The position numbers and the translations under genes are program-made. Shown in pieces: positions 51,048 through 59,970 of a DNA stretch of 64,000 nt. The DNA lies in the NCBI GenBank assembly GCA_019637675.1, contig JAHBVE010000003.1, positions 397,696 to 461,695 of the forward strand, written 5' to 3'. The stretch is from Anaerolineales bacterium (GTDB lineage: Bacteria > Chloroflexota > Anaerolineae > Anaerolineales > UBA11579). Under the pieces are notes generated by a model. It saw only the letters and a list, made by a program, of their open reading frames with translations. It was not told the origin of the DNA and did not search any database. Position 1 is the stretch's first letter. Each line of letters starts with the position of its first letter.

Positions 51048-52240
51048 GTAGCCTGGCTGCGTCTTGGAATGGCGGCAGGACGCAACTGCCTGTTCATCGA
51101 GATGATGATGCCCACCGAGGTGAGCGTGATCATAAGCAAGACCGCCCAGGCTGCCACCTCGCGCCCTTGCAGTAACGCGGGCGTGAGGCTTTGCAGCACC
51201 ACGATGCCATTCCACAAGCCGTGCAGCAGGATGTTGAAACTGTAGACCAGGAAGACGTTCAGCGCTTTGGCCTCGTTCTTGGCGCGGGCGATGGCCCAGC
51301 CCATTAGCCCGGCGGTGGCGATGTGAAAGGCGGTGGCGCCGAAGCGCACCGTGGTGGTACTGGCCCATTCCAGGATGCTGGCGGAGAAGAGATTCTCCAT
51401 CAGCGCGAAACCAGCGCCGCCCAGCAGGCCGATGGCGAAGCCCTGGGCGTTGGTGATGGGGCGGCGCCAGATCAGGATCCACAGGGCGATGGGCTTGAAC
51501 AGCTCTTCGATCAAGGGCGTGAAGAGGGACAGGTCCAGCAGCAGCAAGCCAAGAATGAACGGATCGTTGAAGAAATCATGCAGGAGCGCCAGCATTTGTT
51601 CGCTGTCTTGCAGGTTGGGCAACACGGCTTCGATGTGCGGGATCTGGTTGGCGAGAAAAGGCGTGTTGAGCACGTAGATCGTGCCAATGATGAGCAGGCC
51701 AAGGCCCACGATGAGTTCAAGGATGATGGCGACCAGAGGCGCGGCGGTGAGCCCGCTGGCGAAGGCGCCCCAGGTGAGCCTGGGGCCGCCGAGCCTAAGG
51801 CCGCGCAGCCCCAGCCATACCAGGCCGCCGACTGACAGCGAGGCGGCCAGGATGTGCACGGGCGGCAGCACGATGTGAAGTTCAGCTTGCAGCAGCCAGC
51901 TGCCCGCCAGGATGGCGAGCGGCAGAACGACGAAGGCCAGCACGGCGATGCGGTTATCCAGCTTGAGGCGCGGCAGCGGCTTATTGAAGAGATGGGCCAG
52001 GCTTAGCACGGCGGAGGGCAGCAGCAGGAGGCCGGCCCAGATGGCGGCGGCCGAAGTGAGCAAGACATCCCAGTCGGGGCCGGCGGCCGTCTCGAACAGG
52101 GGTTGCAAGGCGACATAGGCCAGCGAACTCACGCCGATGCTGAGAAAGCCGGCTGCGCCGAAACTGCTGCCGAGGAATTGCAGCCACGAGACCCAGTTGA
52201 AGCGCGGTTTGGCCGGCCGGCTGGCCGCGGGTCGGCTCAT
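51044..52240 (-). CDS. PrsW-family intramembrane metalloprotease
   Basis: 398 residues, about nine hydrophobic segments. PrsW motifs are in order: LIEELFKPIALWILI (EExxK), GLLGGAGFALMENLF (GxGFAxxEN), a His in RFGATAFHIATAGLMGWAIA, and HGLWNG near the end. PrsW cleaves anti-sigma factors in Bacillus. A 4-base overlap links its start to the stop of the thioredoxin/cyclophilin lipoprotein upstream on minus, so both are probably translated together. Confidence 0.82.
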   Translation of the reverse strand: MSRPAASRPAKPRFNWVSWLQFLGSSFGAAGFLSIGVSSLAYVALQPLFETAAGPDWDVLLTSAAAIWAGLLLLPSAVLSLAHLFNKPLPRLKLDNRIAVLAFVVLPLAILAGSWLLQAELHIVLPPVHILAASLSVGGLVWLGLRGLRLGGPRLTWGAFASGLTAAPLVAIILELIVGLGLLIIGTIYVLNTPFLANQIPHIEAVLPNLQDSEQMLALLHDFFNDPFILGLLLLDLSLFTPLIEELFKPIALWILIWRRPITNAQGFAIGLLGGAGFALMENLFSASILEWASTTTVRFGATAFHIATAGLMGWAIARAKNEAKALNVFLVYSFNILLHGLWNGIVVLQSLTPALLQGREVAAWAVLLMITLTSVGIIISMNRQLRPAAIPRRSQAT

Positions 52241-53496
52241 TGCTCCTCGATGGTGATATTGAGGATCTGGTCGCCCGGGGGCAGGCCGAGGGCCTGCGAG
52301 GGGTCACGCGCCGTCAGGGCTTCGACCACGTTCATGCCCTGGATGACCTGCCCGAATATGGAGTAGCCGCCGTTGAGGTGCTGGGCGGGGCCGTAGGTGA
52401 TGAAGAATTGGCTGCCGTTGGAGGTAGGGCCGGAGTTGGCCATGGCCAGCAGGCCGGCGCGGTCAAACAGCAGGTTGGAGCTGGTCTCGATGGCGAAGGC
52501 GTAGCCCGGCCCGCCGTAGCCCGTGCCGCTGGGGTCGCCCGCCTGGGCTACGAAACCCGGCAGCACGCGGTGGAAGGTGACGTCTTCGAACCAGCCTTGC
52601 TGGGCCAGGAAGACGAAACTGTTCACGGCGAAAGGCGCTGTTTCAGGGAAGAGCTCGACCACGATGTTGCCGCGTTCGGTGGCGATGGTGGCGGTGTAGC
52701 TGACACCGGGCTCCAACTGCATGTCAGGGCAGCGGTTGAACTGGCGCTCGGCCAGCAGCTTGAGGCGCAGGATGATGTCGAGGCTGTCAAAATCGATCGG
52801 GCCGCCGTACGGGCCTTCGTTGGTGATGACGAAGGGCAGCGTGCCGAGTGCCTGGGCCTGGCCTTGATCCCAGGCGGCCTGGGCCTGGGCGGCCAACTCT
52901 TCACTTTCCAGGGCTGCGGCAAAGTCAGTGCGGTCCATGCCCAGCGTGGTAGCTTGCTGCGCCAGCCAATCGTCGAATTCGCTGGCGCTCAGGTTGGTCC
53001 ACTCGGCTTGCTGGCCGTAGAGCACATCGTACATTTCCCAGAACATGCCCTGCTGGCCGGCAGCCTCGGCGGCCACTACGGCCTGGGCGGCTTTGTCATT
53101 CAGCGGCTGCTCGGGCGTGCCGATGAGCGGGTAGTGGCGGTAGACCAGGCGAATATCGTCCGGGTATTGGGCTTGCAGGCGGTTCAGCGTTTCGGCGAAC
53201 ACGGCGCAGGTGGGGCACTGGAAATCACTGTAGACCAGCAGAACGATGGGGGCGTCGTGCGGGCCGCGGGCCCAGTCCGCATCGCTGATGGCAGCGAACG
53301 GCATGCGGTTGAAATAAGTCACATCACGCGGGGCACTGATGGAGGTGCACTGCATGGCTGGGTAGTCGCCTCCGGCGGCGGCGGCGCTGGTGGGCTGGCT
53401 GGCTTGCGGGGCTGGCGGCGTGGCGGCGGGTGCGCCGCCGCAGGCAGCCAGCAGCAGCGCCAGTATGCTGCAGAGAATGATGAGGCGGGATGGCAT
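52237..53496 (-). CDS. Lipoprotein with DsbA-like thioredoxin fold fused to cyclophilin PPIase
   Basis: 419 residues. A lipobox LLAAC (Cys19) anchors it on the outer face of the membrane. Residues 60-255 form a DsbA/DsbD-like domain with CPTC (near 93) in YSDFQCPTCAVFAETL. Residues 265-419 are a cyclophilin: IATERGNIVVELFPETAPFAVNSFVFL, FHRVLPGFVAQAGD and GSQFFITYGPAQHLNGGYSIFGQV. The fused disulfide oxidoreductase and prolyl isomerase would assist folding of secreted proteins. The fusion is unbroken, with no frameshift. Confidence 0.9.
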   Translation of the reverse strand: MPSRLIILCSILALLLAACGGAPAATPPAPQASQPTSAAAAGGDYPAMQCTSISAPRDVTYFNRMPFAAISDADWARGPHDAPIVLLVYSDFQCPTCAVFAETLNRLQAQYPDDIRLVYRHYPLIGTPEQPLNDKAAQAVVAAEAAGQQGMFWEMYDVLYGQQAEWTNLSASEFDDWLAQQATTLGMDRTDFAAALESEELAAQAQAAWDQGQAQALGTLPFVITNEGPYGGPIDFDSLDIILRLKLLAERQFNRCPDMQLEPGVSYTATIATERGNIVVELFPETAPFAVNSFVFLAQQGWFEDVTFHRVLPGFVAQAGDPSGTGYGGPGYAFAIETSSNLLFDRAGLLAMANSGPTSNGSQFFITYGPAQHLNGGYSIFGQVIQGMNVVEALTARDPSQALGLPPGDQILNITIEEQ

Positions 53497-53517
53497 GGGC
53501 GGATTCTACCAGCGGGC

Positions 53518-54759
53518 TTATTGCAGGCTGGCGAGCAGGCTTTGCAGCTCTTCGAACGAGGTGAGCCCCTGCATGTGATGGATGAAATCGGCCAGGGTGG
53601 GGCTGAGGCGGCGCAGCTGGCGCACGGCCTCGCCGACCGGGTCTTCGCCGGCCGGGCCAATGGGCGTATCAGCGTAGCTGCCATAGAAAGCGAAGTAAGC
53701 CTGGTTGAGCTTGCGGATGGCGTAGCCGTTCTCCCAGAACACCAGGCGGCGCGCTTCCATGTAGGCTTCGGCTTCCTCCACTTTGCCCTCAGCCAGCAGC
53801 GCGTCCACGCGCAGGCGGGTGATATGCATCTGCTCGCGAAAGTCGAAGGCGGGCGGCTCATCCGCCCGCGGCGGCACGCGGCTGGGCGCAGGCGGTGGGG
53901 CGTATTCCGGATAGTAGTGGGCGATGACGGCCGCGCCGATCTCTTTGCCGAACAGGTTGGCGGCGGTCTCGTTCATCGTGGTCAGATCTTGCGATTTGCT
54001 GTAGTTGAGGCCGAGCGGATGCCAGGCCAGGTAGTTGTGCAGCCATTCATGGGCGATGACCTCGCTAAGCCAGTTGAGCGAACTGGTCTGGGCCACCATG
54101 GTGGGATAGGTGCCGATGCCGCCCACGGGCACCACCAGGGCTGAGACATCCAGCGCATCGGTGACGGCATCCTCGATGGCGATGTGCTGCTCCAGGGTCA
54201 GGGCGGTCTCGAGCGAGAGATTGGCCAGCTGGCCAATGCTGTCACGCGGCGAAACCACCAGCGCCCAGGGCAGCGGCGTGCTGTGATAAAGCAGCGGCGG
54301 GATGGGCTGGCCGCCGCTGGTGAAGCCGTGCTGGGCCAGCGTTTGGGTGAGCTGGGCTTGCAATATGCTCTCGGCCAACGGCGCCTGCTCGGCGCGCTGG
54401 GTATATAGCGTATCGAGGAAGGCGCGGGTTTCTTCCAGCTGGGCGGACACATCGCCCGGGTCGGCGTGCAGTTGGTTGAGCACGGCTTCCTGGATCTGGA
54501 TCTGGGCGATCAGGGCCATGAAATCACGCACCAGCTGGGTCTGCGCATCCTCCGGTAGGTATTGGTGCGCCCCCAGGGCTACCTGCTGCAGCTTGAGGAG
54601 GGCCGCATCCAGGGTCCAGCTCACATAGTCGAACTCCACGGCGCGGGTGAAGGCGCGTACCTGCTCGCGCGAGTCGGACAGCGGGGCGGTGGAGGTGACC
54701 AGGACGGTGGAGTAGGCTGCCAGCAGCAGGCACAGCAGGATGCGGCGCATGCTGGGCAT
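53518..54759 (-). CDS. Putative extracytoplasmic zinc metalloprotease (HEWLH)
   Basis: A 413-residue protein with an N-terminal hydrophobic segment (RRILLCLLLAAYSTVLV) that serves as signal or anchor. The motif EVIAHEWLHNYLAWHP has the HExxH zinc signature, and NETAANLFGKEIGAAVIAHYYPEY carries a further Glu (gluzincin-like, E about 20-30 residues downstream). I do not recognise a named family. The start is uncertain: ATG 54759 (MPSMRRILL) is preferred, with ATG 54750 as the alternative. It ends 22 bases before the thioredoxin/cyclophilin gene, a likely operon. Confidence 0.7.
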   Translation of the reverse strand: MPSMRRILLCLLLAAYSTVLVTSTAPLSDSREQVRAFTRAVEFDYVSWTLDAALLKLQQVALGAHQYLPEDAQTQLVRDFMALIAQIQIQEAVLNQLHADPGDVSAQLEETRAFLDTLYTQRAEQAPLAESILQAQLTQTLAQHGFTSGGQPIPPLLYHSTPLPWALVVSPRDSIGQLANLSLETALTLEQHIAIEDAVTDALDVSALVVPVGGIGTYPTMVAQTSSLNWLSEVIAHEWLHNYLAWHPLGLNYSKSQDLTTMNETAANLFGKEIGAAVIAHYYPEYAPPPAPSRVPPRADEPPAFDFREQMHITRLRVDALLAEGKVEEAEAYMEARRLVFWENGYAIRKLNQAYFAFYGSYADTPIGPAGEDPVGEAVRQLRRLSPTLADFIHHMQGLTSFEELQSLLASLQ

Positions 54760-54818
54760 GATACTGCCCATTGCGCCGGGGCGGATGAGGGCTGGTTTAG
54801 CGCACAGGTGTTTTTGGC

Positions 54819-54824
54819 TATAAT
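54819..54824 (+). promoter_or_regulatory. -10 box of the epimerase-like gene
   Basis: Perfect TATAAT ending 8 bases before ATG 54833, leaving a leader of at most a few bases. Confidence 0.45.
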
Positions 54825-54832
54825 CCCAAGCC

Positions 54833-55762
54833 ATGAATTTTCTTATCACCGGCGCGGCGGGTTTTCTCGGCTCGGCGCTGGCCAATCAACTGGCGCGTGA
54901 AGGCCACCTGGTGCGGGGCATTGACAACCTCTCCAGTGGCGAGCCGCAAGTGCTGTTCGACGATGTGCACTTCACTCGCGGGGATGTGAACGACCGCCCC
55001 AAGCTGTGGACCCTGTTGCAAGACATTGACTGCGTGTATCACCTGGCGGCGCGGGTGCTGGTGGCCGAATCGCTGCTGTATCCGCGCGAATATACCGACG
55101 CCAATGTGGGCGGCACGGTCAGCCTGATGGAAGCCATGCGGGATGTGGGCGTGCGCCGCGTGGTGTTCGCTTCCTCCGGCGCGGTGTACGGCGACCAGCA
55201 GGAGCAGCCGCTGCGCGAGGATGCATCCCCCTTCCCGCATTCGCCGTACGCGGTCTCCAAGCTGGCGGCGGAATACTATGTGCGCACGATCGGCGCTCTG
55301 TGGGGCATCGAGACGGTGTGCTTGCGCATCTTCAATGCGTATGGGCCGGGGCAGCACCTGCCGCCCTCGCACCCGCCGGTGGTGGCGAATTGGCTGCGCC
55401 AGGCGGTACGCGGCGGCTCGCTGGTGGTGCACGGCGACGGCAACCAGACGCGTGATTTCATCCATGTCAGCGATGTGGTGCGCGCCCTGGTGGCGGCGGC
55501 CACTGCGCCGGGCGTTGACCAGCGCGTGATCAATGTGGGCAGCGGGCAGGAAACCCGCATGCGTGACCTGGCCGAGATGATCCTGGAGATCACCGGCCAG
55601 CGCGGCGAGACCTTGTACACGCCGCACAACGCGGCCGGCGTCTCGCGCATGTGCGCGGATACGCAGCTGGCCGCCAAGCTGCTGGGCTTCACAGCGCGCA
55701 TGCCGCTAGAGAAGGGTCTCAAACAAACCCTAAAAGAAGACGCCCGTTTCAAGGGCGCCTAG
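54833..55762 (+). CDS. NAD-dependent epimerase/dehydratase (nucleotide-sugar SDR)
   Basis: A 309-residue extended SDR. Cofactor loop TGAAGFLGSALANQL at 6-20, FASSGAVYG near 115 and catalytic YAVSK near 141-145, then RIFNAYGPGQHL and HGDGNQTRDFIHVSDVV. It is closest to UDP-glucose 4-epimerase or GDP-6-deoxy-4-ketohexose reductase types. The latter would complement the Gmd encoded at 15.6 kb. A -10 box lies 8 bases before the ATG and no ribosome site is evident. Confidence 0.85.
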   Translation: MNFLITGAAGFLGSALANQLAREGHLVRGIDNLSSGEPQVLFDDVHFTRGDVNDRPKLWTLLQDIDCVYHLAARVLVAESLLYPREYTDANVGGTVSLMEAMRDVGVRRVVFASSGAVYGDQQEQPLREDASPFPHSPYAVSKLAAEYYVRTIGALWGIETVCLRIFNAYGPGQHLPPSHPPVVANWLRQAVRGGSLVVHGDGNQTRDFIHVSDVVRALVAAATAPGVDQRVINVGSGQETRMRDLAEMILEITGQRGETLYTPHNAAGVSRMCADTQLAAKLLGFTARMPLEKGLKQTLKEDARFKGA

Positions 55763-55772
55763 TCTTTTTATT
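55737..55772 (+). terminator. Imperfect bidirectional terminator
   Basis: AAGAC-GCCC (55737-55745) with GGGC-gccta-GTCTT (55753-55766), five-base bulge including the epimerase stop, followed by T-rich sequence. It lies between two convergent genes. Confidence 0.6.
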
Positions 55773-55794
55773 CTTTTGTCCGAGTTCTCGGAAG

Positions 55795-56340
55795 CTATTC
55801 CACTTTGAAACGCTGAATGATCTCGGCGTACTGGGCCAAGCGCTCAGGCGAAGGGTCCTTGCCGCCAAAGGTCAGGAAGACCTTGAAGGCTGCGTTGCCC
55901 TGCGGGTCAAAGAACTGCACGCTGAGCGCGTCCTTGCCGTCGGTGTGGCTGGGTTTGGTGACGGCGAAGATGCTGGCCAGGCCGGCGATGCGAATGTGCA
56001 TATCCAGCGAAGGGGTCTGTACATTGAAGAAGCCGTGCGTGGTGCTGAACTTGCCGAAGCTGCCGACTGCTTCCAGCGTGGCGCCGCCGTTGGAGACAAC
56101 GACATGCACATCGCCCAGTGTTTCAAAAGAGCGGATGATGGCTTCCCACTGCTGCGCATCCAGTTCGATGGCGAGTTCGGCCGGCATGGCGCGCACCACT
56201 TCCAGCTCGGGCACGCCGAGCTGGCGGGCCAGCACCAGCACCATTTGCTTGCGATCGCTGTCATAGGCCTTGCGAATGGCCTCGGCGCGCTCGATCTCGT
56301 TCAGTCCGTCTAACTTCGGCAGGCTGTTTTCCAATACCAT
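55795..56340 (-). CDS. HutX/ChuX-family haem-handling-like protein
   Basis: 181 residues. ARQLGVPELEVVRAMPAELAIELDAQQWEAIIRSFETLGDVHVVVSN ... FFNVQTPSLDMHIRIAGLASIFAV ... VQFFDPQGNAAFKVFL follows the HutX/ChuX family, cytoplasmic haem carriers in iron-acquiring bacteria. The haem-ligand His set is only partly evident. AAGGA before the ATG and a 46-base gap after the EcfT stop suggest it is the last gene of the ECF operon. A role in haem or iron handling would be unusual for YkoE-type ECF systems. Confidence 0.72.
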   Translation of the reverse strand: MVLENSLPKLDGLNEIERAEAIRKAYDSDRKQMVLVLARQLGVPELEVVRAMPAELAIELDAQQWEAIIRSFETLGDVHVVVSNGGATLEAVGSFGKFSTTHGFFNVQTPSLDMHIRIAGLASIFAVTKPSHTDGKDALSVQFFDPQGNAAFKVFLTFGGKDPSPERLAQYAEIIQRFKVE

Positions 56341-56386
56341 GGCTATATCCTTAACGTAGGCGAATTCAACTATTCTACATCACGCG

Positions 56387-57205
56387 CTACAGAATCTGCA
56401 GCACATGCAATGGCCCCAGCAGCCCCAGGGAGCGCAGGCCCAGCAGGATCAGCGCACCCAGCGCCCAGTAACCCAGCAGGTAGACCCAATCCCAGTGGCT
56501 GAAACGCATGCGGCGGAAGTAGGTGCGGTGGCTGTGGGCGCCAAAGGCGCGTGCGTCCATGGCCAGGGCGGTGCGCTCGGCCTGGCGGATGGCGGTGGTG
56601 AGCAGCGGCACCGCAGAGCGGCGCAGCTGCTCCAGCTTGCCGCGCCAGCCCGGCTGGCTGTCCACGCCGCGCACGCGGTGGGCGGCGTGCACTACGCTCA
56701 TCTCGCTTTGCAGCATGGGGATGAAGCGGAAGGCGGCCAGCGTGCTGTAGCCGATGCGGTACGGCAGGCGGGCCTGCTGCACCAGGGCGCGCACGAAATC
56801 AGCAGAATCGGTGGTGAGCGAGAAGGGCAGCGAGCTGATCAGCACGCCGAGGATGCGCACGCCGGTGACCAGCGCAATGTACAGGCCGCCCTGGTAGAGC
56901 TTGACCGGCCCAAGCGCCCACAGCAGCGGCGTATCCGCCACCAGGCTTTGGCGCACGAGGAACGGGTACAGCGCCGTAAAAAAGAGCACGAGCATCAGCA
57001 AGGGGCCGAGCAGGCGCAGGAAACGACCGAGTTTGACGCGGCCGAGAACCAGCAGGGTCAGGCTGATCAGCGTAACGAATGCCAGCGGCGTCCACGGCTC
57101 GCTGGCCAGCAGCATCAGCGCCATCTGCGGGAGGGCGACCAGCAGCTTGCTCAGCGGGTTGAGCCGGTGCAGGAACGAGTCGTGAGGCTGGTAGAGGGTC
57201 TGCAT
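56387..57205 (-). CDS. ecfT: ECF transporter transmembrane component T
   Basis: 272 residues, five to six hydrophobic segments. PHDSFLHRLNPLSKLLVALP at the N-terminus and two coupling-helix motifs in AAHRVRGVD and AMDARAFG are typical of EcfT/YkoC. It couples the ATPases to the substrate-binding S component for micronutrient uptake. It lies 2 bases after the AA-fusion gene, in an operon with the YkoE-like S component. Confidence 0.9.
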   Translation of the reverse strand: MQTLYQPHDSFLHRLNPLSKLLVALPQMALMLLASEPWTPLAFVTLISLTLLVLGRVKLGRFLRLLGPLLMLVLFFTALYPFLVRQSLVADTPLLWALGPVKLYQGGLYIALVTGVRILGVLISSLPFSLTTDSADFVRALVQQARLPYRIGYSTLAAFRFIPMLQSEMSVVHAAHRVRGVDSQPGWRGKLEQLRRSAVPLLTTAIRQAERTALAMDARAFGAHSHRTYFRRMRFSHWDWVYLLGYWALGALILLGLRSLGLLGPLHVLQIL

Positions 57206-57207
57206 GG

Positions 57208-58908
57208 CTACTGGCTCAGCGCAATGTAGTCGGTCATGGTGAGCACGTTGCGCAGATGCGGGTGCTCGGTGGCCAGCAGGGCGGAGAGGCGCGCCAGCGG
57301 CGGCAGGGTCAGGCGCGCGTCGGAGAGCAGCTGCGGCATGCCGGCCAGCTCGGCCGGGGCGCCGTCGAACAGCACTTTGCCGGCGCTCATCGCCACGACG
57401 CGGTTGGCATTCTCCAGCACCAGGCGCATGTCGTGCGTGATGACGATGACGGTCTTGCCCTGCTGGTTGAGGCCGCGCAAAATATCCAGCAGCGCAGTGG
57501 CGTTGCGCTCATCCTGGCCGAAAGTGGGCTCATCCAGGATCAGCACATCCTGCCCCAGGGCCAGCATGCTGGCTACGCTGAGGCGGCGCTTCTCGCCGTA
57601 GCTCAGCGTGAAGGGGTTGGCCTTGGCATAACGCCACAGGCCAAAGGTTTCGAGCAATTCCTGGGTCTTGCGGGCGATGATGTCTTCCGGCTCCTGCATG
57701 ACGCGCAGGCCATAGGCCACTTCATCCCACACGGTCTCGGTAACGAACTGGTGCTCAGGGTTTTGGAAAACGTAGCCGATGCGGCGGGCCAACTGCTTGG
57801 CGGGGATGCTGGTGAATTCTTCGCCGTGCAGGGCAATGCTGCCGGCCGGCGGGGGGATGATGCCCATCAGGTGCTTGGCCAGGGTGGTCTTGCCGGCGCC
57901 ATTGGCGCCGACGATGGCGAGGAAATCGCCTTTATTGATCTTGACCGAGACGTCCTGCAGCGCCTGCAAGTGCCCGTAGGCGAAGGAAAGTTGTTTGACT
58001 TCGAGGGCGGGCGCGGCCTGGCTGCTGCGCGCCGGCTGCTGCGCGGCCGGGGTGGCGTTCGCCACCCACGGACGGAAGGCGCGTACTGCTTCGCCCAGGG
58101 TGATCGGAAAGAGCGACAGCTCCACGCCGCGGCGGCGCAGCTCGTGCGCCAGGACCGCCACCTGCGGCATCCATACACCCAGTTCCTGCAAGGCCGGGCC
58201 GTGTTCGTCGAACACCAGGCGCGGCGGGCCATCCGCCAGGATGCCACCCTGCGGGTTGAGCACGACCACACGGTCGATCAGATGCATGAGCTCATCGAGC
58301 TTGTGCTCGATGAGCACCAAGGTGTGCTTGCCGCGCGATTTGAGCTCGGCCAATAGGGCGAACACCTGCTGCGTGCCCATCGAATCGAGGTTGGCGGTGG
58401 GCTCGTCGAACACCAGGATCTCGGGCTGCATGGCCAGCAGTGAGGCCAGCGCCACGCGCTGCTTCTCGCCGCCGGAGAGGGCTGAAACGGGACGGTCGCG
58501 CAGGGCCAGCACGCCCACATCGGTCAGCACCTGCTGGATGCGCGCATCCATGCCGGCCGGGTCGTGCCCCAGGTTCTCCAAGCCGAAGACGATCTCGTCT
58601 TCAACCTTGAGCGTAGCGAACTGGGCATCCGGGTCTTGAAACAAGATGCCGACCTGCTGCGCCAGGTCGGCAACGCTGTGCTCCTGCGTGTCCAGGCCGG
58701 TGACGCGCACCTGGCCCTCGCGCAGCTCGCCAACGGCCTGCGGCAGCAGGCCGTTGAGGGTCAGCGCCAGCGTGCTCTTGCCGGAGCCGGACGGCCCGAG
58801 CAAGAGCACGGTTTCGCCCTGCTGCACATCCAGGCTAAGCTGGTTGAGGGCCGCGAGTTTGCGACGCGCGTACTTTACCGTAAGCGCGCGGATCTCAATA
58901 ATAGGCAT
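57208..58908 (-). CDS. ECF transporter ATPase, two fused ABC domains (A-A')
   Basis: A 566-residue protein with two complete ABC cassettes: Walker A GPSGSGKS and GANGAGKT, signatures LSGGEKQR and LSYGEKRR, and Walker B ILVFDEPT and VLILDEPT. The linker near residues 270-310 is Ala/Pro-rich. Fused EcfA-EcfA' is the YkoD layout. The unit is the energy module shared by the T and S components in the same operon. Confidence 0.92.
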   Translation of the reverse strand: MPIIEIRALTVKYARRKLAALNQLSLDVQQGETVLLLGPSGSGKSTLALTLNGLLPQAVGELREGQVRVTGLDTQEHSVADLAQQVGILFQDPDAQFATLKVEDEIVFGLENLGHDPAGMDARIQQVLTDVGVLALRDRPVSALSGGEKQRVALASLLAMQPEILVFDEPTANLDSMGTQQVFALLAELKSRGKHTLVLIEHKLDELMHLIDRVVVLNPQGGILADGPPRLVFDEHGPALQELGVWMPQVAVLAHELRRRGVELSLFPITLGEAVRAFRPWVANATPAAQQPARSSQAAPALEVKQLSFAYGHLQALQDVSVKINKGDFLAIVGANGAGKTTLAKHLMGIIPPPAGSIALHGEEFTSIPAKQLARRIGYVFQNPEHQFVTETVWDEVAYGLRVMQEPEDIIARKTQELLETFGLWRYAKANPFTLSYGEKRRLSVASMLALGQDVLILDEPTFGQDERNATALLDILRGLNQQGKTVIVITHDMRLVLENANRVVAMSAGKVLFDGAPAELAGMPQLLSDARLTLPPLARLSALLATEHPHLRNVLTMTDYIALSQ

Positions 58909-58917
58909 CTACGAAAC

Positions 58918-59271
58918 TTAAGCCAGGAACAGACGGATATCTTCAACCATGAAGACGGCCAAAATGCTGATCATGAGCACGCTCAGTGCGATGTAGCGCC
59001 AACGCCAGGAAGTGTTCCACAGGCGGTAGATGTTGTAGAGTATCACACTCAGGGCAACAACATCAATGATGATGCTAATGATCAGCGAAACGGAACCGCT
59101 CAGCCCAACAAAGGGCAGCACGAACGGCAGCACGATGTACTGCAGCGTGCAGCGGATGGCAACGAACACCAGGTAGCCTGCCATGCTGCGGTCGCTGCGC
59201 TTGACCTGCTCCGGGCTGGGCGCGGCAAGTTCCTTGTTGGTTTGGCTGGTCTGCATTGGTTTAGATCTCAT
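58918..59271 (-). CDS. Small membrane protein of the ECF operon
   Basis: 117 residues: a polar N-terminus, then three to four hydrophobic segments from about residue 35 on. The ATG at 59271 overlaps the YkoE-like gene's stop; ATG 59256 is an alternative. It is followed by the AA-fusion gene after 9 bases. It does not match the S, A or T components I know, so it may be an accessory subunit. The function is unknown. Confidence 0.6.
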   Translation of the reverse strand: MRSKPMQTSQTNKELAAPSPEQVKRSDRSMAGYLVFVAIRCTLQYIVLPFVLPFVGLSGSVSLIISIIIDVVALSVILYNIYRLWNTSWRWRYIALSVLMISILAVFMVEDIRLFLA

Positions 59272-59848
59272 CCGCAGTGGTTTCTCCCAAAGCGGTGTTG
59301 GCCAGAACGCCGGTCTTGACCACGGAATTGGCCAGGTAGCGCGCCACCAGCGAGCAGGCGGCGAACACGGCGGCCGAGACCACGGCAGCGATCAGCAGGA
59401 TGCTGGGCTCGAAGGCGGTCGTGCGCAGCATGGAGCCAAGGATCAGCAGGTACACCGTGACGCCGGAGGCCATGCCCAGCCACAGCATGCGCGCCGTGGT
59501 GAAGTTGCGATAGCGGGTCAGCAGCCAGGTGAACAGCTCGCCCACCAGGCCGATCAGGCCGCCGATCATGAGCACGATCAGGCTGTACGGGCCAAGCATG
59601 GAGGGCAGCGCGCTCAGGATGCTGGCCAGGATTGTGGCGCCCGGCTTGCGCATGACGTAGGCGGCAAATGCGGCCGGCAGGAAGTACAGGCCGCCCAGGA
59701 TGGCGCGGGTGAAGATACCGCCGGCGCTCAGCAGGCCGGCGTACGCCCAGGTGACCGGGATCAGCAGCACGCCGAAGGCCAGGCCGATCACAATGGTGAC
59801 CAGCAGATCACGCGTGCTCCAGGTACCCTTAGAAGACTTTTTAGCCAT
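59261..59848 (-). CDS. YkoE-like ECF substrate-binding (S) component
   Basis: 195 residues, six hydrophobic segments. WSTRDLLVTIVIGLAFGVLLIPVTW, LYFLPAAFAAYVMRKPGATILASILSALPSMLG and GELFTWLLTRYRNF match the YkoE type (hydroxymethylpyrimidine/thiamine import). A basic N-terminus (AKKSSKGTW) is present. I looked for a TPP riboswitch upstream and found none, so thiamine as substrate is uncertain. The upstream GGGAAAGG gives a moderately distant ribosome site. It starts the ECF operon. Confidence 0.85.
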   Translation of the reverse strand: MAKKSSKGTWSTRDLLVTIVIGLAFGVLLIPVTWAYAGLLSAGGIFTRAILGGLYFLPAAFAAYVMRKPGATILASILSALPSMLGPYSLIVLMIGGLIGLVGELFTWLLTRYRNFTTARMLWLGMASGVTVYLLILGSMLRTTAFEPSILLIAAVVSAAVFAACSLVARYLANSVVKTGVLANTALGETTADEI

Positions 59849-59970
59849 TTACTAACTACCTTTCCCTTGCTACAAGGCAAGTTGTACCACTTTCTGGCAG
59901 CGTTGACGGGGCTTGCCGAAAGGGCATAGAATGAATTGCTTGGTGTCCCTGCAGGGGCGATCAGGCATTT

